Assembly: GCA_023362775.1 (NCBI GenBank)
Contig: JALMGJ010000004.1
Span: 49,470,298 to 49,534,297 of the forward strand
From: Charina bottae
Taxonomy: Eukaryota > Chordata > Lepidosauria > Squamata > Charinaidae
Reading direction: 5' to 3'
DNA length: 64,000 bases
Below are positions 10,854 through 20,860 of this stretch, piece after piece. A program made the translations under genes and the position numbers. Below the pieces are notes generated by a model. The model was not told the origin of the DNA and made no database searches. It saw nothing but the letters and a program-made list of their open reading frames with translations. Numbering within the stretch: the stretch's first letter is position 1; every line of letters begins with the position of its first letter.

Positions 10854-11202
10854 TAGGCTGACCATATTTCCTTGAGGCAAAAACGGGACATTGGGATGGC
10901 AAAAACGGGACAGGGTCTTATGTAATATTCCCCCCGCCCCACGCAATTGGCTCCCGCCTGCAAACCCCGCCCCTTGGTCCACGTGATTGGCTCCCACCTG
11001 CAAATCCCACCCCCCGTTCCGCCTGATTGGCTCCCAATTGCAAACCCCGCCCCCGGTCTGTGCAATTGGCTCCCGCCTGCAAACCCCGCCCCCCATTCCA
11101 CACGATTGGCTCCCGCCTGCAAACCCCGCCCCCAAGTCCATGGAAAAACTGTCTTCCACGAAACTGGTCCCTTGTGCCAGAAAGTTTTGGTACCCCTGCT
11201 TA
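10854..11202. mobile_element. Chimeric DNA-transposon segment with CCAAT/GC array
   Basis: The left end TAGGCTGACCATATTTCC matches the TIR of the elements at 11360 and 13380. After the 40-bp array (10927-11138) the sequence switches to a hAT-like end: GTCCATGGAAAAAC, ACGAAACTGGTCCC, then TTGGTACCCCTG near 11200. The two ends are from different families, so this is a recombinant or nested remnant. No transposase frame. Confidence 0.55.
10927..11138. repeat. 40-bp tandem array of inverted CCAAT and GC boxes
   Basis: Five units place ATTGG at 10946, 10986, 11026, 11065 and 11105, a 39-40 bp period. Each unit reads roughly ATTGGCTCCCGCCTGCAAAC then CCCGCCCCC plus a short linker. Each unit thus pairs a reverse CCAAT box (NF-Y type) with a GC box (Sp1 type). 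Any promoter activity is inference. Confidence 0.85.
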
Positions 11203-11242
11203 AACAGATTACTGTTTATGTAAAAAGACTTGTGATCACCCA

Positions 11243-11336
11243 CAAGGTCTGGGTCAAGGTTCCCTTTGGCAATAGGGTGAGACTGGAAATATATTGTATA
11301 TATTGACTGTCAAAGGGAACCTTGACCCAGACCTTG
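11243..11336. repeat. Perfect 26-bp inverted repeat, 42-nt loop
   Basis: Arms 11243-11268 (CAAGGTCTGGGTCAAGG...) and 11311-11336 are exact reverse complements around an AT-rich loop. It lies between two transposon remnants and is not explained by their TIRs. Confidence 0.85.
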
Positions 11337-11359
11337 CCCTGCTGCCAATTGGTCCTATA

Positions 11360-11770
11360 TAGGCTGACCATATTTCCTTGAGGCAAAAACGGGACATTGG
11401 GATGGCAAAACGGGACGGGGTGTTATGTAATATTCCGTATTGATGAAAAAGAAGGGTCCCCACACCCCAGTCCGTGTGATTGGCTCCCGCCTGCAAACCC
11501 CACCCCCCGGTCCACACGATTGGCTCCCGCCTAGCCAATCACCCTCCTCTCCACCTCTCCGCCCTCCTTTGCTGCGTGCTGACAGGCAGGAGGGCTTCCT
11601 CTTCCGGGCTGCCTCCAATTGGCAGCTCCGGCTCGGATCCTCCTTCCGCGCCATTCCCGCTGGGTTTAAAAAATGGGACAAAATTGAGATTTTTATCAAA
11701 ATGACGGGACGGTTGAAAAATGCTAAAAAAAGCAACTGTCCCATTCAAAATGGGACATATGGTCAGCCTA
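11360..11770. mobile_element. TIR DNA transposon, TA-flanked, non-autonomous
   Basis: Starts TAGGCTGACCATAT and ends ATATGGTCAGCCTA, giving inverted termini with TA at each edge as in Tc1/mariner-like insertion. The body repeats CGGGAC/GGGACA-type sequence and holds two 40-bp CCAAT/GC units (ATTGG at 11479 and 11519). No transposase ORF; superfamily not certain. Confidence 0.75.
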
Positions 11771-11773
11771 CTT

Positions 11774-11858
11774 TGTGCCTAAGGCAGGACTAGAACTGAC
11801 GGCCTCACGATTTCTAGCCCGTTGCTTTAACCACTACACCAAACTGGCTCTCAATATC
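11774..11858 (-). repeat. MIR-like SINE head fragment
   Basis: Only the tRNA-related part remains: GCCTAAGGCAGGACTAGAAC, then GCTTTAACCACTACACC and AAACTGGCTCTC. Confidence 0.65.
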
Positions 11859-12780
11859 CCACACACTGTATAACTAATCTATAGTTATATCTATATCTTT
11901 ATAGAGAAAGGGACACCACTAGCTAAAACAGGATAAGCCAACCAGGATTTATGGCCTTCTGTAAATCGCAGGCCCTTTTTTCAAGCCCCACCAAGGTCCC
12001 ATGGCCAAAATTGCACAGCAAACGAAAGAAATTCAGGGGCACATTTGTGCAGGTGTGTGCTTGTTTTCAATGCCCTTCCTCAAAGTGGAATAGGTGCATT
12101 AAGAGACCTTATATCCCCTGGAAACTGGAAAAAAAATAGAATTAAAACCATAGCAGCAAAGAGATTGTCTAGCTTTGTGAGAAGGAATTAATGAAAAAGA
12201 GGGATGTTTATTTCCCACTCTAGGGTTAAAATAGTTTTTTCCCCCTCCCTTATTAGGACAAGAGGAATATGGAACGATTGCTAGAGACAAGCGATTGCTA
12301 GAGACAAGCGGGAAGTTTGCTCAGCTTTTTTTTTGTTTTGTGAGGCTGGCACACTTCCTACCCAGATCATTCGACGGGGCACTAGCGTTTCTCCTAATCT
12401 TTTGCACTTGGTGTCCCACCAAGGATTGCAACTGAAGGATTGCACTGACCCTCGAACGGTGTGCTGGGAGGGACACGCTCCAAAAGGAGGGGATGGGGCC
12501 TTGTGGAAAGCTCAGATTGCTTTGATGTACATTTAATGGGTGCCATAGATAATATTACTGCCCAGTCCTGAAGATAATGATTTCCCCCTTCCGTCATGTT
12601 GAAAAGGATAATTGGCTAAACCTTTCTGGAGGTCTTTGCAGGGGACCACCAAGGAGGTTGCATTTTATAAACCATGGATCAGTTGCTCTTTGGATTTAAA
12701 GGCAAAAAGATACTTCTAAGAGCAGGTTTAGAAGCTTCCTCGTACCTCGTGATCCAAAGAGCTGCACAGCCGTAGTGTAC
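11859..12780. other. No gene; short duplication
   Basis: No exon or element recognised. GATTGCTAGAGACAAGCG is duplicated in tandem near 12277-12311. Confidence 0.45.
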
Positions 12781-12785
12781 TGCTC

Positions 12786-13098
12786 TCATATCCTTCCTTC
12801 CTCCCTCCCTCCTTTCCTCCCTTCCTTCTTTCCCCTCTTCCTCCTTCCCTTCTCCCTCTTCTTCCTTCCTTCCTTCTCTCCCTTTCTTCCTTCCTTCCTC
12901 CCGTTTCCTCCCCCTTCCTTCCTTCTGTCCTTCCTTCTCCTCTTCCTCCTTCCCGCCTCCCCCTCTTCTTCCTTCCTTCTCTCCCTTTCCTTCCTTCCTT
13001 CCTTCCTTCCTTCCTTCCTTCCTTCCCTCCTTCTCCTCTTCCTCCTCCCCCTCCCCCCTTCCTTCCTTCCTTCCTTCCTTCCTCCCTCCCTCCCTGTA
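12786..13098. repeat. (CCTT)n/(CCT)n pyrimidine microsatellite
   Basis: About 310 bp of almost pure pyrimidine on the plus strand. Its apparent long frames are Pro/Ser/Phe or Lys/Glu/Gly homopolymers. Confidence 0.95.
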
Positions 13099-13379
13099 TC
13101 TACAGCACACTGTTCCTGATCTATAGCGGCTACCCAAGCCTCCCTACTTGGGAGTTAAAGCCAATTCTTTCTCCTCGCCTGACATTTCTGCAAGGGATTA
13201 AAGACAGGGAAGCTGGCGGAGGCTGCAAGCAGAAGGCAGCCCGAGCAGCAGTGAGAATAAGTGGGGGATAAAAGCGACATTTGTACTCCCGCAGTTAATC
13301 TCGGCTCCTATACAACTTCCCCAGTTACGTGGTTGGATGCAAACCCCGGACGGCACCGGCATGAAAAGCCCCGCTTGGA

Positions 13380-13564
13380 TAGGCTGACCATATTTCTTTG
13401 AGGTAAAAAACGACCCTGGAGAAAGTGGGCGCGCATTCGCGTGCGCTTCACCGCAGGAACTTTCAATGATGGGACAAAATGGGTATTTTTATTAAAATGA
13501 CGGGAAGCTCCAAAATTGTTTAAAAAATGGGACTGTCCCATTCAAAATGGGACGTATGGTCAGC

Positions 13565-13567
<3 letters not shown>
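13380..13567. mobile_element. Short TA-flanked TIR transposon
   Basis: A 188-bp relative of 11360-11770: TAGGCTGACCATATTTC at the left, GGGACGTATGGTCAGCCTA at the right. The CCAAT/GC array is absent. Confidence 0.75.
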
Positions 13568-13568
<1 letters not shown>

Positions 13569-13608
<40 letters not shown>

Positions 13609-13612
13609 CGAT
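13569..13612. repeat. (GT)n-(CG)n microsatellite
   Basis: An uninterrupted GT run followed by a CGCGCGCGCG step directly at the right TIR of the neighbouring transposon. Confidence 0.9.
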
Positions 13613-13796
13613 TATGCTGAGCAAGTAATCTGCATGCGCATACACACACACGCACCCTCTTCCCACAACCTTCCCATGACTGCTTTCCCTGGCCTCACCA
13701 CTGCTGGGCAGACAATCTCAGGCTCAGGTAAGGAGGCAGGAACCTGGACTGTGGTGCTGCTTCTGCTGCTGGGATCACACGTGGCAACTGGGCTTC

Positions 13797-13998
13797 CAGT
13801 TGCCGCGCTGATAAGGCCTCTTCCGGGCTGCCTCCAATGGCAAGTCCGGCTCCAGTCCTCCTTCCTGTCTTCCTGTCCTCCTTCCCACCGGGTTTAAAAA
13901 AGGGACAAAATGGAGATTTTGATCAAAACAACGGGACGGTTGAAAAATGCTAAAATAACGGGACTGTCCCGTTCAAAACAGGACGTATGGTCACCCTA
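13797..13998. mobile_element. Right half of another TAGGCTGACC-type transposon
   Basis: Shares CTTCCGGGCTGCCTCCAAT, the CGGGACGGTTGAAAAATGCT block and the terminal GTATGGTCACCCTA with 11360-11770. The left terminus was not found. Confidence 0.6.
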
Positions 13999-14104
13999 CT
14001 CAAAACACATGTAGAAAAACATGCAGTATAGAAACAGTAACAATGCTATTTTGTAGAGACCTACAAAGGAACTGAGCTCAATAGTAAATGTCAAAGGAAG
14101 TAAG

Positions 14105-15715
14105 GAGGCTTCCGGTAAGGATTCATGGCAAACTAGACATCCCCGAAGGAGTGAGGAGAGCATTGTGGTGGAGATCGGTGGCCAGATGATGAATTCTGGC
14201 CAGTGTCACCTTTCTGGACAAGGAGAGATCATGAGATTGCCCACTTGCATTCCAGACAGCTGCTCCTCATGAGTAGACTGCAGAACTGAGGTTTTTGCAG
14301 TCAACTCATGAGTTCAGCAGCTGGAAGTTGAGGGATTTCAACCAAGCTCACAGCCATAATGTAGCCTATATGGATACAAGGTTTTCACAAGCCTAATTTC
14401 TTAACCACTTTTGGATATAACTAATTTACAGCTAAAGAGAGATTTTCTGAGTGGCAGGATAAAAAAATTCCACTTGGTAAGTCATAATTCTTTATGTATT
14501 ACAAAGGAAAAAAAGGGGAAAAAAGGTTTTAAAGACTTAAAAACTTTTGGCAAAAAGCTTAAAAAGGAGTCGATGTAAGAAAGTTTAAAATGGATAAAGG
14601 GGACAGTCATTTTGAAAAATAGTTTTTTGGTGAAGTGCTTTTGAACAAATTGGAATTAAAATAGACAAATGATCCCTACCATTGTGGGAATGTTTTTTGC
14701 TTCACATTAAAGAGTGCAAACAATTAGTGAATTTTAAAAAACAAAAGATAAAGATAATATGAGCCAGACTATGATGCTGACTGTAACTATGGATATGTTG
14801 ACCATGATGCTGACTGTAATTATGGAGTGCTGTTTGAGACGAAAGTATTAAGGGTACAGGAAAACAAAAGAGGAAAAACAAAGGGGCGGAGTTTGCCTTT
14901 TCTCTTTGCCTTGTTTGAGACACTTTCATTTTTGGATTATAATACCATAATGGCAAACACCAGAAAAGCGGCAAAAATGGAGGGGAGGAGAGGATCACTA
15001 CAGCAACCTGCAGAGAGAGGAGTTACACCAGATTTGCTTTAAAAAAGTTTGACAGCTTTTGAAAAAAGAATGGAAGAAAGACTTGTAAAGATGAAAGAGG
15101 AGATGAAAGAAGTTAAGAAGATGGAAAGCTCTGTAAAACAAGTGTCAGGCTATGTTAAACAAATTAATGACAAAGTGCAAGTTTTGGAGAGTAAGACAAA
15201 AGTTATATAGAGAGAATCTGGCTCTATTGGAACTGAGGGAAAAGTAATGTTTGAGATTTAGATCAATCCCAGAGGACCATTTAAACAGTGACAGAAGGAT
15301 ATATCTAAATTTGTGTGGCAGGGAAAAAACCACAATTTAAATATAAGGTGTTACAGGACGCAAAGGAAAGAGGAGGACTGGGTCTACCTGATTTGAAATT
15401 GTATTTTGCAGCTTGCTGTTTGGTTTGGATGAAAGAGTGGGTGCTGCTGAGAAATAGAAGGCTCTTGGAGTTAGAAGGACACAACCTGAGATTTGGGTGG
15501 CATGGATATTTGTGGTACGACAAAGTCAAGGTTAATGTGGATTTTAAAAATCATTATGTTAGATGTGCCATATTGAGAATATGGAATAGATACAAACCCT
15601 GGTTCTGCCCGAAAACAACTTTGTGGCTTTCAGCACAAGAAGCATTTTATAGACAAGAAATAATAGGCAAACACAAATGGCTAACTTATCTTGAGATATT
15701 AGAATTTTGTCAAGG
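14105..15715 (+). mobile_element. Internally deleted L1 LINE
   Basis: A 5'-UTR-like leader at 14105-14330 resembles that of the elements at 6499 and 53227 (for example GAGATCATGAGATTGCCCAC then CAGACAGCTGCTCCTCATGAG). A coiled-coil ORF1-like frame follows at 15040-15290. The sequence then passes directly to the ORF2 C-terminus at 15315. About 4 kb of ORF2 (endonuclease, RT) is missing. The copy runs into a (TTTTA)n tract. Confidence 0.7.
15040..15290 (+). pseudogene. L1 ORF1p fragment (coiled coil)
   Basis: The frame reads LTAFEKRMEERLVKMKEEM and continues with heptad-like charged sequence, one stop, then LRFRSIPED. The last resembles the L1 ORF1p LRxRxIPE motif. Disrupted, so not functional. 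Confidence 0.6.
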
Positions 15716-15718
15716 GGA
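15315..15718 (+). pseudogene. L1 ORF2p C-terminal fragment
   Basis: The frame contains QDAKERGGLGLPDLKLYFAA, then CLVWMKEWVLLRNRRLLELE and HNLRFGWHGYLWYDK, the conserved L1 ORF2p post-RT region. It continues open into the (TTTTA)n repeat as meaningless Phe/Ile/Leu/Tyr sequence. The RT catalytic domain is absent. Confidence 0.85.
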
Positions 15719-16012
15719 ATATATTTTTTTTTATTTTTTTTTATTTTATTTTATTTATTTTATTTTATTATTTTATTTTATTATTTATTTTATTTTATTT
15801 TATTTTATTATTTTATTTTATTTTATTTTATTTTATTTTATTTTATTTTATTTTATTATTTTATTTTATTTTATTTTATTTTATTTTATTTTATTTTATT
15901 TTATTTTATTTTATTTTATTTTATATTTATTTATTTTATTTTATTTTATTTTATTTTATTTTATTTTATTTTATTTTATTATTTTATTTTAATTTTATTT
16001 ATTTTATTCTGC
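15719..16012. repeat. (TTTTA)n microsatellite
   Basis: About 290 bp of TTTTA pentamers with occasional TTTA or TTA steps, at the 3' junction of the L1 and of the MIR-like SINE tail. Confidence 0.95.
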
Positions 16013-16774
16013 CTTTATTGTTTTGTTTTGTTTTGTTTTGTTTTTTTATTTTATCTTATTTATACCCCGCCTATCCCCTCCCTACTGGAGGGCTCTAGGC
16101 AGCTTACAACATCAGTATACATTAATTTATACATCATCAAGTTATACATCATATATCATATAGTTTATACCCGCGCGACAGGGAGAGAGGAAGGGAACCG
16201 GCTCTTCTGCTGAAGGCATTGGACTGCAAGTCCCAGAATGCCTCGCTCCGCGCCGGCTGCTGCCGTCCAGGAAGCTGGTGTCTCCGGATCCGTCGTCCTC
16301 CATCGTCCTCCGCCGACATCGCTGCACTTCCAGGTCTTTTTGGAATCAAGGACGACTCTCCGCTGGACGCCCGCAAATTGCCCCACGTGAGTGGTACCCA
16401 TTAATCTACTTGCTATATTAGCTTTTGAATCGCTGGGTTGGCAGAGAGCTAGGGCAAGTGACGAGAGCTCACCTCGTCCCGCAGTTTCGAACTGCCAACC
16501 TTATGGTCGGCAGTCTAACGGCTCAGCGGTTTAACCCGCTGAGCCACCGCGCCCCTTCCGCATTTTTATAAATAACTCAAGGTGACGAACATACCTAATA
16601 CTCCTTCCTCCTCCTATTTTCCACACAACAGCAACCCTGTGAGGTGAGTTGGGCTGAGAGAGAGTGACTGGCCCAAGCTCACCCAGCCGGCTTTCATGCC
16701 TGAGGTGGGACTAGAACTCACAGGCTCCTGGTTTCTAGCCCATTGCCTTAACCACTAGACCAAACTGACTCTCC
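15999..16774 (-). repeat. MIR-like SINE interrupted by a composite SINE
   Basis: The SINE tail TTTATTTTATTCTGCCTTTA (about 15997-16019) and body (16558-16774, from ATAAATAACTCAAGGTGACG to AACCACTAGACCAAACTGAC) are the two halves of one MIR-like SINE. Comparison with 9397-9650 shows the split point just after CCTTTATT. Confidence 0.75.
16020..16557 (-). mobile_element. Composite SINE: tRNA head, GC-rich body, LINE tail
   Basis: On the minus strand it begins GCGCGGTGGCTCAGCGGG (A box) and GGTTGGCAGTTCGAAAC (B box), Sauria-SINE-like to about 16393. It continues through a ~210-bp GC-rich body and ends in an L2/CR1-type tail (GCTGCCTAGAGCCC, GGATAGGCGGGGTATAAAT) with an AAAAC-rich end. It sits inside the MIR-like SINE as one block, so it probably moved as a unit. 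The body holds GGACTGCAAGTCCCAGAATG, which resembles the ZNF143 binding motif. Confidence 0.6.
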
Positions 16775-16779
16775 AGTTT

Positions 16780-17270
16780 GCACTTGATTACTGCACTTAA
16801 TATTTTATATATATCATAAATATATACAACTTCTGAACAGTGTCTGTAAGTGTTTGTAGACCAAACTAGCTATAAAGTAAAATCAAGAGAAGAACTGATG
16901 GCAGAGGACTACCTGTATTTGTCAATGGTTTTCTTCTCTACAGTTATTAGAAAGATTTAAAGTAGACAAAAGAGTTTATGGTTTTGATTAGACAGGATAG
17001 ATTATAGAAAGAAGAGAGTTACGTTGTAACCATAGAGTAAGAAGTAATTTATAATTGTACTTACAACTGCTGTAAAGAAGATCCAAAGCTACTTCTTTGT
17101 ATCTTTTTTCTTTTTTTCCCATTTTTCTATTTTTCTTTTTCTTTCTTTTTTCCTTACACTTTTACCTTTCTCTTTGATTACTTTCTTTTTCTTTTCTTTT
17201 TCTTACTTTATATTAGTTTGTATTAGTTTTTATCTTCCTTTTTAAAAAAATCTTTAATGAAAATTACACA
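16780..17270. other. No gene; L1-like 3' end near 17100-17270
   Basis: The T-rich stretch ending TTAGTTTGTATTAGTTTTTA and CTTTAATGAAAATTACA resembles the 3' ends at 54990 and 44640 and may be an L1-like tail fragment. Confidence 0.4.
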
Positions 17271-17276
17271 CAAACA

Positions 17277-17352
17277 TACATATACATACATACATGCATG
17301 CATGCATGCATACATACATACATACATACATACATACATACATACATACATT
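17277..17352. repeat. (CATA)n/(CATG)n microsatellite
   Basis: Tetranucleotide tract with a central CATGCATG run. Confidence 0.9.
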
Positions 17353-17527
17353 GCAACCTAAGTAGTAAGTGTTCTTGTCTTTCAAAGAAATCAATCTGAA
17401 ATTAAAAGGTCCACTAATTTTGGATAGCCCGATCATCACTGACATCTCTTGCAGAAAGAGCTCTCTCTGGCACTTCAGTATAATTATCATGTTAAGTCTC
17501 TACATTTAATGTACATTAATGTACATT

Positions 17528-17635
17528 TTAACCACCCAGAGTCCCCCTGTGGGGAGATGGTGCGGTAAATATAAATCAAACCATAAATAAATAAATAAAT
17601 AAACAAACAAACAAATAAATAAATAAATAAATAAG
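17528..17635 (+). mobile_element. L2/CR1-group LINE 3' tail
   Basis: The tail ACCACCCAGAGTCCCCC with GGGGAGATGG, then (AAAT)n/(AAAC)n. Only the terminal ~100 bp remains. Confidence 0.7.
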
Positions 17636-19912
17636 CAGCTCTATGAGCAAGCAAGAGGCAAGAGCACATATGAGAAATGTGTCCTAATATCTTTAAGCAT
17701 ATGTGCACTTCTGAAAATATTAGTCTTTATTGCTAAGTCTGTAAGAAGTTGTAAATGCATATACTTATAAACTGGGTAGCGATTAGAGATTTTTCCTTCT
17801 CAGGATTGACATTCATGCACTCCTGAATGCATTCTGCTGAACAGACTTACTGTTTATTTATGTATATATGCATGTTATAATAATTGCATATATAATTTTG
17901 CCTGCACTGCACATTGTATGCATTGAGTCATATTCTGCATAGGGCTATAATAGGTTAGCCAATTATAAGGAAGCTTGGGGTAGCAATAAAGAGGGTTATG
18001 GCTGTTGTATGATGCCACATTTTGTAAATAATGATTTATTTGTGCCTTTATTTTTAATATACTGAGAGCCACAAAAATGCATTTCATAAGTGTCTAGTTC
18101 ATAGTTGGGGGGGGGGGGAAGGCATATACCATTTGCCCTTCCTATAAGAGCTGAAGTGAATGGTGAGAAGTCACATCTGCTTCATCTCAACATATTCTCC
18201 AAACTCTCCTCGAGAGCCAGACAAATAAATAATTATTGGGCTGTGCAGCAGTTTGGAATTGATTCCAAAATTGTGTTTCAGAGCATGTGGAGCTGCAAAT
18301 GTAGCACCTGTTTCCTACTCTTTAGAGCTCTACATCTTTTCCCAGGATCACATAATGACTGCATGATCCCAGGAAAAGATGCAGACAGGTGGCACATTCC
18401 TGTATACTCCTTTTTGGACTTAATTCCAAAGTACTTCAATTCAAATCTTTATTACAGTCATAGACTAGCATATGGAGGGCGGGGTACAGTCAATTAAAAA
18501 ACATAGAAAATGCATTATATATAATAATGAAAAGCTAAAATAAATGAAAATCTAAAAGATATAAGACAGAATGTATATAAAAACAAGAGTCTAACAAGAG
18601 TACCACCTGTCTGCATCTTATATACAACTTGTAATCATTCATCTATTTTCCATTGTCAAACCTACACCTAGCCTGGAACTATCTTACATATTTTTCACAT
18701 CTTTTTTTCTGCAGTTCTTAGATGTACTTCTTTTTTATGATTCATTTGATCATTCCACAAAGCATCCTTTTTCATACTTTTTCTAGCACCTTTATCTTGA
18801 ATTGTGCAGCCAGAACTAGATGCAGTATTACAGGTACAGACTGACCAGTGTAGCATAAAGCAGAACTATCAGTTTTTGTGATCATGACAATATACTGTCG
18901 ATACAGAAACCAGGATCTGGATTGTTATCTTTAACTAGTGGCTAAAATTACTGTTTAATCCAACAGGCCTGACATTTCTGGTTAACAGAGATAACTTCCA
19001 ACTACCTGGAACATATCCATCAGAGAGAAATTGGCAGCCTATGGCTTCCCTAATGAGGCAATACGATCAGGCAAAAAGATCACTGAAGGACAGGATTCTC
19101 GACACAGGATGGCAACATATATTAGCTTAGCAACAAGGCAACGTAAGTCTTAAAGACTGTTTTTTACCACCAATCCAGGTGATTATTGCTAATCCTTAAT
19201 AAACTATAGAATATATAGATATTGCAAAGCATTTGCTCTGGTTAGATTCAATACACTTCCTTCAGCAGTTATTGATGGTAAACACCAATACAGTACATTT
19301 TATTGATTAGTTGTCTGACTATATCAAAAAGCTATAAACACAACACAGAAAAAACAATAACACATATTTGTAATAAATCGTTATCCTAATATGTTCTAAG
19401 TAGCCTATCCTCTTCAGAATGGTCTTTGATATGAAAATTGCAGTCTTCTTAGTAATATGCAGGTTCATTCCCTGCAAGACGTATGACAAATTATCCTGGG
19501 TATTTCTTAGATTTTAAGTAAGGATCTAGGTAAATAGGCCTTTCTGGTAAATACAAAAAAAAAATCCCTTCCATGAATGACTTTGCGCTATGACTCCCAT
19601 GCCACAGAGGATGTGTAGCATGCCCTGTTGCATTGTAATTTCTACTCAAACTTGCACAATGTACTAATTCAGCCACTCATAAAGGAACTCCTGGGGAGAG
19701 ACAATCATTGGTACATCTCCTACTTCCTAGCACAAAATCTTACCAAGAAAAGTTCAGGGACTAATCCAGGCAATCACCAGGAGACAACAAATTACTTAAA
19801 GGCACATGCACATGCATGCACACACACAACACATACACAAACACAGAGACATACTGTACATACCTTTTTCACCATTGAACTGCATTTTGTTTTATAGAAC
19901 CCAATGTTCAGG
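17636..19912. other. No gene; weak CR1-like remnant near 18785-18870
   Basis: AGATGCAGTATTACAGGT with GACTGACCAGTGTAG resembles a conserved internal CR1/L3 block. A G-run lies at 18107-18118 and an imperfect hairpin at 18333-18381. Otherwise unassigned. Confidence 0.45.
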
Positions 19913-19914
19913 TC

Positions 19915-20112
19915 TATCTAGGCCTTTTGAACCTGTCTTCTGGGATGTTAGCCATCCTACCCCGCCCCCAGCTCTGTATTGTTTGCAAACTTAATGAACA
20001 TCTCTTCTATCTCCTCATCTAAATTGTTTCTGAAAATATTGAAAAGCATTGAGCCCAGGATGGACCCCACTGTATACATCAAGGAGACATCAGGAACCTT
20101 AAAGTTGACGTC
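19915..20112 (-). pseudogene. CR1 LINE reverse-transcriptase fragment
   Basis: The minus-strand frame SILGSMLFNIFRNNLDEEIE with KFANNTELG matches the CR1 RT region GxxLGPxLFNIFINDLD...KFADDTKLG. The catalytic YADD/FADD position reads FANN, so it is dead. Confidence 0.75.
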
Positions 20113-20123
20113 AAGACAAATCC

Positions 20124-20132
20124 AAGATGGCG
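20124..20132 (+). promoter_or_regulatory. YY1-type motif at LINE 5' end
   Basis: AAGATGGCG matches the YY1 core found near the 5' end of mammalian L1 elements. A role in positioning LINE transcription here is inference from position only. Confidence 0.4.
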
Positions 20133-20394
20133 ACTGAGAGCAGATGCTGGCCATTGCTCTGAGGGGGAAGACTCCCGGTTTTTTCTAACCCTCCTCCACC
20201 CGACCTCAACATTAGTTGGAGTTTTGGAAGGAGGTTCTGAGGGTGCCTGACCCTGATATCTGGTGGGTCAGAGTGGGACAGAACCCCTGGATGGAGACAG
20301 AGCAGCGGAATGCAGTGCACCTGGGCAATTCCTATGGTGCAGCCCCGAGGAGCAGTTTGTTGGCTGGTGGGTGCAGTAGAGCAGTTCGGCAGCA

Positions 20395-20860
20395 CGGCAG
20401 GCCAGCAGCATTGAGAACCAGTGACCCAGCCTCAGAGGGCCAAACTGGTGGAGTGGGTCAGCGGTGCAGTGGACCAGGGGCGCAGCACAGCAGTTTGGCG
20501 CAGTGGTTTGGCAGCACGATTTGATGGCACGGCAGGCCAGCGGCATCAAGAACTTGCGAGCCGGCCTCGGAGGGCCAACCTGGTGGAGTGGGTTAGCAGC
20601 ACAGCAGACCAGCGGCACAGAGCTGCAGACCAGTGGCACAGTGCAGTGCAACAGCAGTTTGGCACAGCGGTTCGGCAGCGGGGTTTGGTGGCCTGGCAGG
20701 CCAGCGGCATTGAGAACTAGCAAGCCAGCCTCGGAGGACCAACCTGGTACTGCGGGTTAGCAGCAGAGCAGACCAGTGGCACGCCATGGAGCGGTGGACC
20801 AGTGGCAGGGCAAACTGAAAAACCAATGGGCCAGCCTTGGAGGGCCAGCTGGGGTGTGTG
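20395..20860 (+). repeat. Imperfect 135-165-bp repeats in the LINE 5' region
   Basis: The phrase GGCAGGCCAGCRGCAT recurs at about 20396, 20531 and 20694, each followed by a GCCTCRGAGGRCCAA-type segment and GCAGCACAGCAG subrepeats. A shorter partial unit follows at about 20828. Confidence 0.65.

Noticed and set aside
10707..11243. 178-codon frame with Gly-rich repeats
   Set aside because: Produced by the 40-bp CCAAT/GC tandem array; no start context or homology.
12679..13137. Long frames rich in Lys/Glu/Gly or Pro/Ser/Phe
   Set aside because: Translation of a pyrimidine microsatellite; no real protein sequence.
13547..13897. 116-codon frame beginning in a (GT)n run
   Set aside because: Microsatellite plus transposon sequence.
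15707..16213. Frame of repeated Phe/Ile/Leu/Tyr
   Set aside because: Read-through of (TTTTA)n; only the part before 15718 is L1-derived.
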